NCBI GenBank assembly: GCA_030674185.1
Contig: CM060312.1
Span: 67,946,737 to 68,010,736 of the forward strand
From: Monoplex corrugatus
Lineage: Eukaryota > Mollusca > Gastropoda > Littorinimorpha > Ranellidae
Length of the DNA stretch: 64,000 nucleotides
Direction of reading: 5' to 3'
Of the stretch, positions 62,691-64,000 are shown piece by piece. The position numbers and the translations under genes are program-made. Below the pieces are notes generated by a model, which was given only the letters and a program-made list of their open reading frames with translations, was not told the DNA's origin and ran no database searches. How positions within the stretch are numbered: position 1 is the first letter of the stretch; each line of letters opens with the position of its first letter.

Positions 62691-63040
62691 CTAACCCTTT
62701 CACTCCTGCACCCAGCCCACCAGCATCCTGAATTGTCAACCATGCTAGCAAAGCAAAAACTGAACCCTTTAACTCCCTCACCCTATCCGCCAGCTTCCTA
62801 TAGAGAGAGGGAGTCAAAGGGTTGAGTTTTTACAGTTGGTGGATAGGGTGCAGGAGTCAAAGGGTTAAGTTTTTGCAGTTGGTGGATAGGATGCAGGAGT
62901 CAAAGGGTTAAGTTTTTGCAGTTGGTGGATAGGGTGCAGGAGTCAAGGAGTTAAGTTTTTGCAGTTGGTGGACAGGGTGCAGGAGTCAAAGGGTTAAGAT
63001 TTTGCAGTTGGTGGACAGGGTGCAGGAGTCAAAGGGTTAA
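62691..63040 (-). mobile_element. TTAA MITE, copy 10, with 43-bp tandem expansion
   Basis: Inverted MITE modules at 62691-62826, then five tandem 43-44 bp modules (gttaagtttttgcagttggt + ggatagggtgcaggagtcaa + aggg) to TTAA at 63037. Confidence 0.85.
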
Positions 63041-63335
63041 AAAAATCCATCTACAACCGCTGCCTCCCCGACGTTCTCCTGGACAAAGGACAGATAATTC
63101 GTGCACACAAAAAAGCTTTTTGCTTTTGGAGTGTCACTGTAGGCGTGCAGAGTGCAGCGATAGACACACTGAGTTGTGTTTTGATTCAGTCCTTTGATTA
63201 TTTTATTTCTTTGTTCTTTTCTTCGAAGATAAGATACACACGTCATTTATATGTAAGCAAGACCGTTCAAATGACAGACTGATAGAATACTAGCATAAAA
63301 TAAAAACAAACAAACAAACAAAAAACATACGCTAG

Positions 63336-63690
63336 GTAGGACCTGAGGACCTGGCCAGCTCATGGGTTTATGTGCAGGCTTAAGACTTGTGCCATGATCA
63401 TTCTGGGTTTTCTCCATCACATGACATCTGTGACGTTAACCCTTTGACTCCCGACCCTGTCCACCAGCATCCTGCATTTGTCAACCATACCATCAAAGCA
63501 AAAACTTAACCCTTTGACTCCCTCACACTTTCCTCCACCAGCTTCCTGCAGGAAGCTGATAGAAAGGGTGAGGGAGTCAAAGGGTTAAAGGGTTAAGTAT
63601 TTGCAGGGGGTTAATGCATATGGAATTCATTCTGAGTCAGGAGACGTCATCTTGAGAAACTGAAACTGAAACTGAAACTGAAACTTGGAC
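63336..63690 (+). repeat. Dispersed repeat R2 interrupted by a MITE
   Basis: Left part 63336-63435 and right part 63615-63690 align to 586-815; the MITE lies between. It ends in (CTGAAA)n. Confidence 0.8.
63436..63614 (-). mobile_element. TTAA nested-palindrome MITE, copy 11, with TTAA duplication
   Basis: TTAA at 63436-63439 and 63611-63614. The uninterrupted R2 copy at 586-815 has one TAAG at the matching place (about 750). Confidence 0.88.
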
Positions 63691-64000
63691 ACACTGACAA
63701 ATGAGTTATGAATGATGACTTGTTTCGGTCCAGAATAAAACATATGAAAGAAAGAAGAAAAAAAAAACAGGGGGGGGGGGGGGGAGTAATGGAACGGAGG
63801 AGATGTAGGATGGGGGACGGTACTATACAGGTATTTGATGAGATGTGTGCCTGGAAATGGGAGAGGTCAGTAAGTGTCATGAACGCACGACAGACAGACT
63901 ACATGGAGATCCATATTGTGGTCAGGAAAATGATCAACAGGTGAAAAGCGCGATTTTAGTTAAAAGTATGAAGACCTAAGTAAGTTAAAAAAAAAATCGG
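63691..64000 (+). other. Window end, no gene recognised
   Basis: G14 run at 63771-63785. A short frame at 63708-63944 ends near an AG|GTGAAA donor-like site; it matches no family I know. Confidence 0.35.

Noticed and set aside
63708..63944. Possible partial exon of a downstream gene (VFDEMCAWKWERSVSVMNAR...)
   Set aside because: It has acceptor-like acag and a donor-like AG|GTGAAA, but no recognisable domain and a frame opening through a poly-G/poly-A stretch; too weak to annotate.

Overview
The window is animal genomic DNA, most likely from a mollusc and probably a gastropod. This is an inference from spliced genes with long introns, abundant (CA)n and (CT)n microsatellites, I/Nimbus-type LINEs with an RNase H domain, tRNA-derived SINEs and piggyBac-type DNA transposons. 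No bacterial features are present.

One host gene is readable: the 3' two thirds of HDAC6, on the + strand from 1356 to 52754. I could place 24 coding exons with consistent splice phases, giving 701 codons plus a stop. They encode the end of deacetylase domain 1 (DAC1), the inter-domain linker, a complete DAC2 with all catalytic residues, a low-complexity linker, and a complete C-terminal ubiquitin-binding ZnF-UBP domain. The 5' part of the gene (N-terminus and most of DAC1) lies upstream of the window. About 96% of the gene's span is intron.

The introns are repeat-dense. Intron 1 of the window (1463-9578) holds a full-length but dead I/Nimbus-like LINE (about 3632-9275) with a second, 5'-truncated relative (2664-3621) inserted at its 5' end, both set in (CA)n. 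Introns 2-6 carry tandem arrays, including a 3.5 kb (AAAGT)n tract (15985-19510), a 43-bp array (12450-13870) and a 71-bp array (20229-20930). The intron at 25774-31905 contains a three-level nest of DNA transposons. The intron at 35895-41613 holds a truncated LINE (36781-38036) and a 66-bp satellite that looks SINE-derived. That satellite carries two TTAA insertions at the same monomer junction.

Throughout the window, 11 copies of a nested-palindrome TTAA MITE (termini TTAACCCTTTGACTCC) are dispersed. One of them sits inside another repeat whose uninterrupted copy is also present, which shows a TTAA target duplication. Two decayed piggyBac transposase copies (27655-29155 and 38748-39890) share similar termini and are plausible relatives of the source.

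Downstream of the HDAC6 stop (52755-64000) I found no second gene. This part holds a 79-bp array, SINEs, MITEs, a perfectly stackable foldback element, LINE 3' fragments, a 16-bp minisatellite and more (CA)n.
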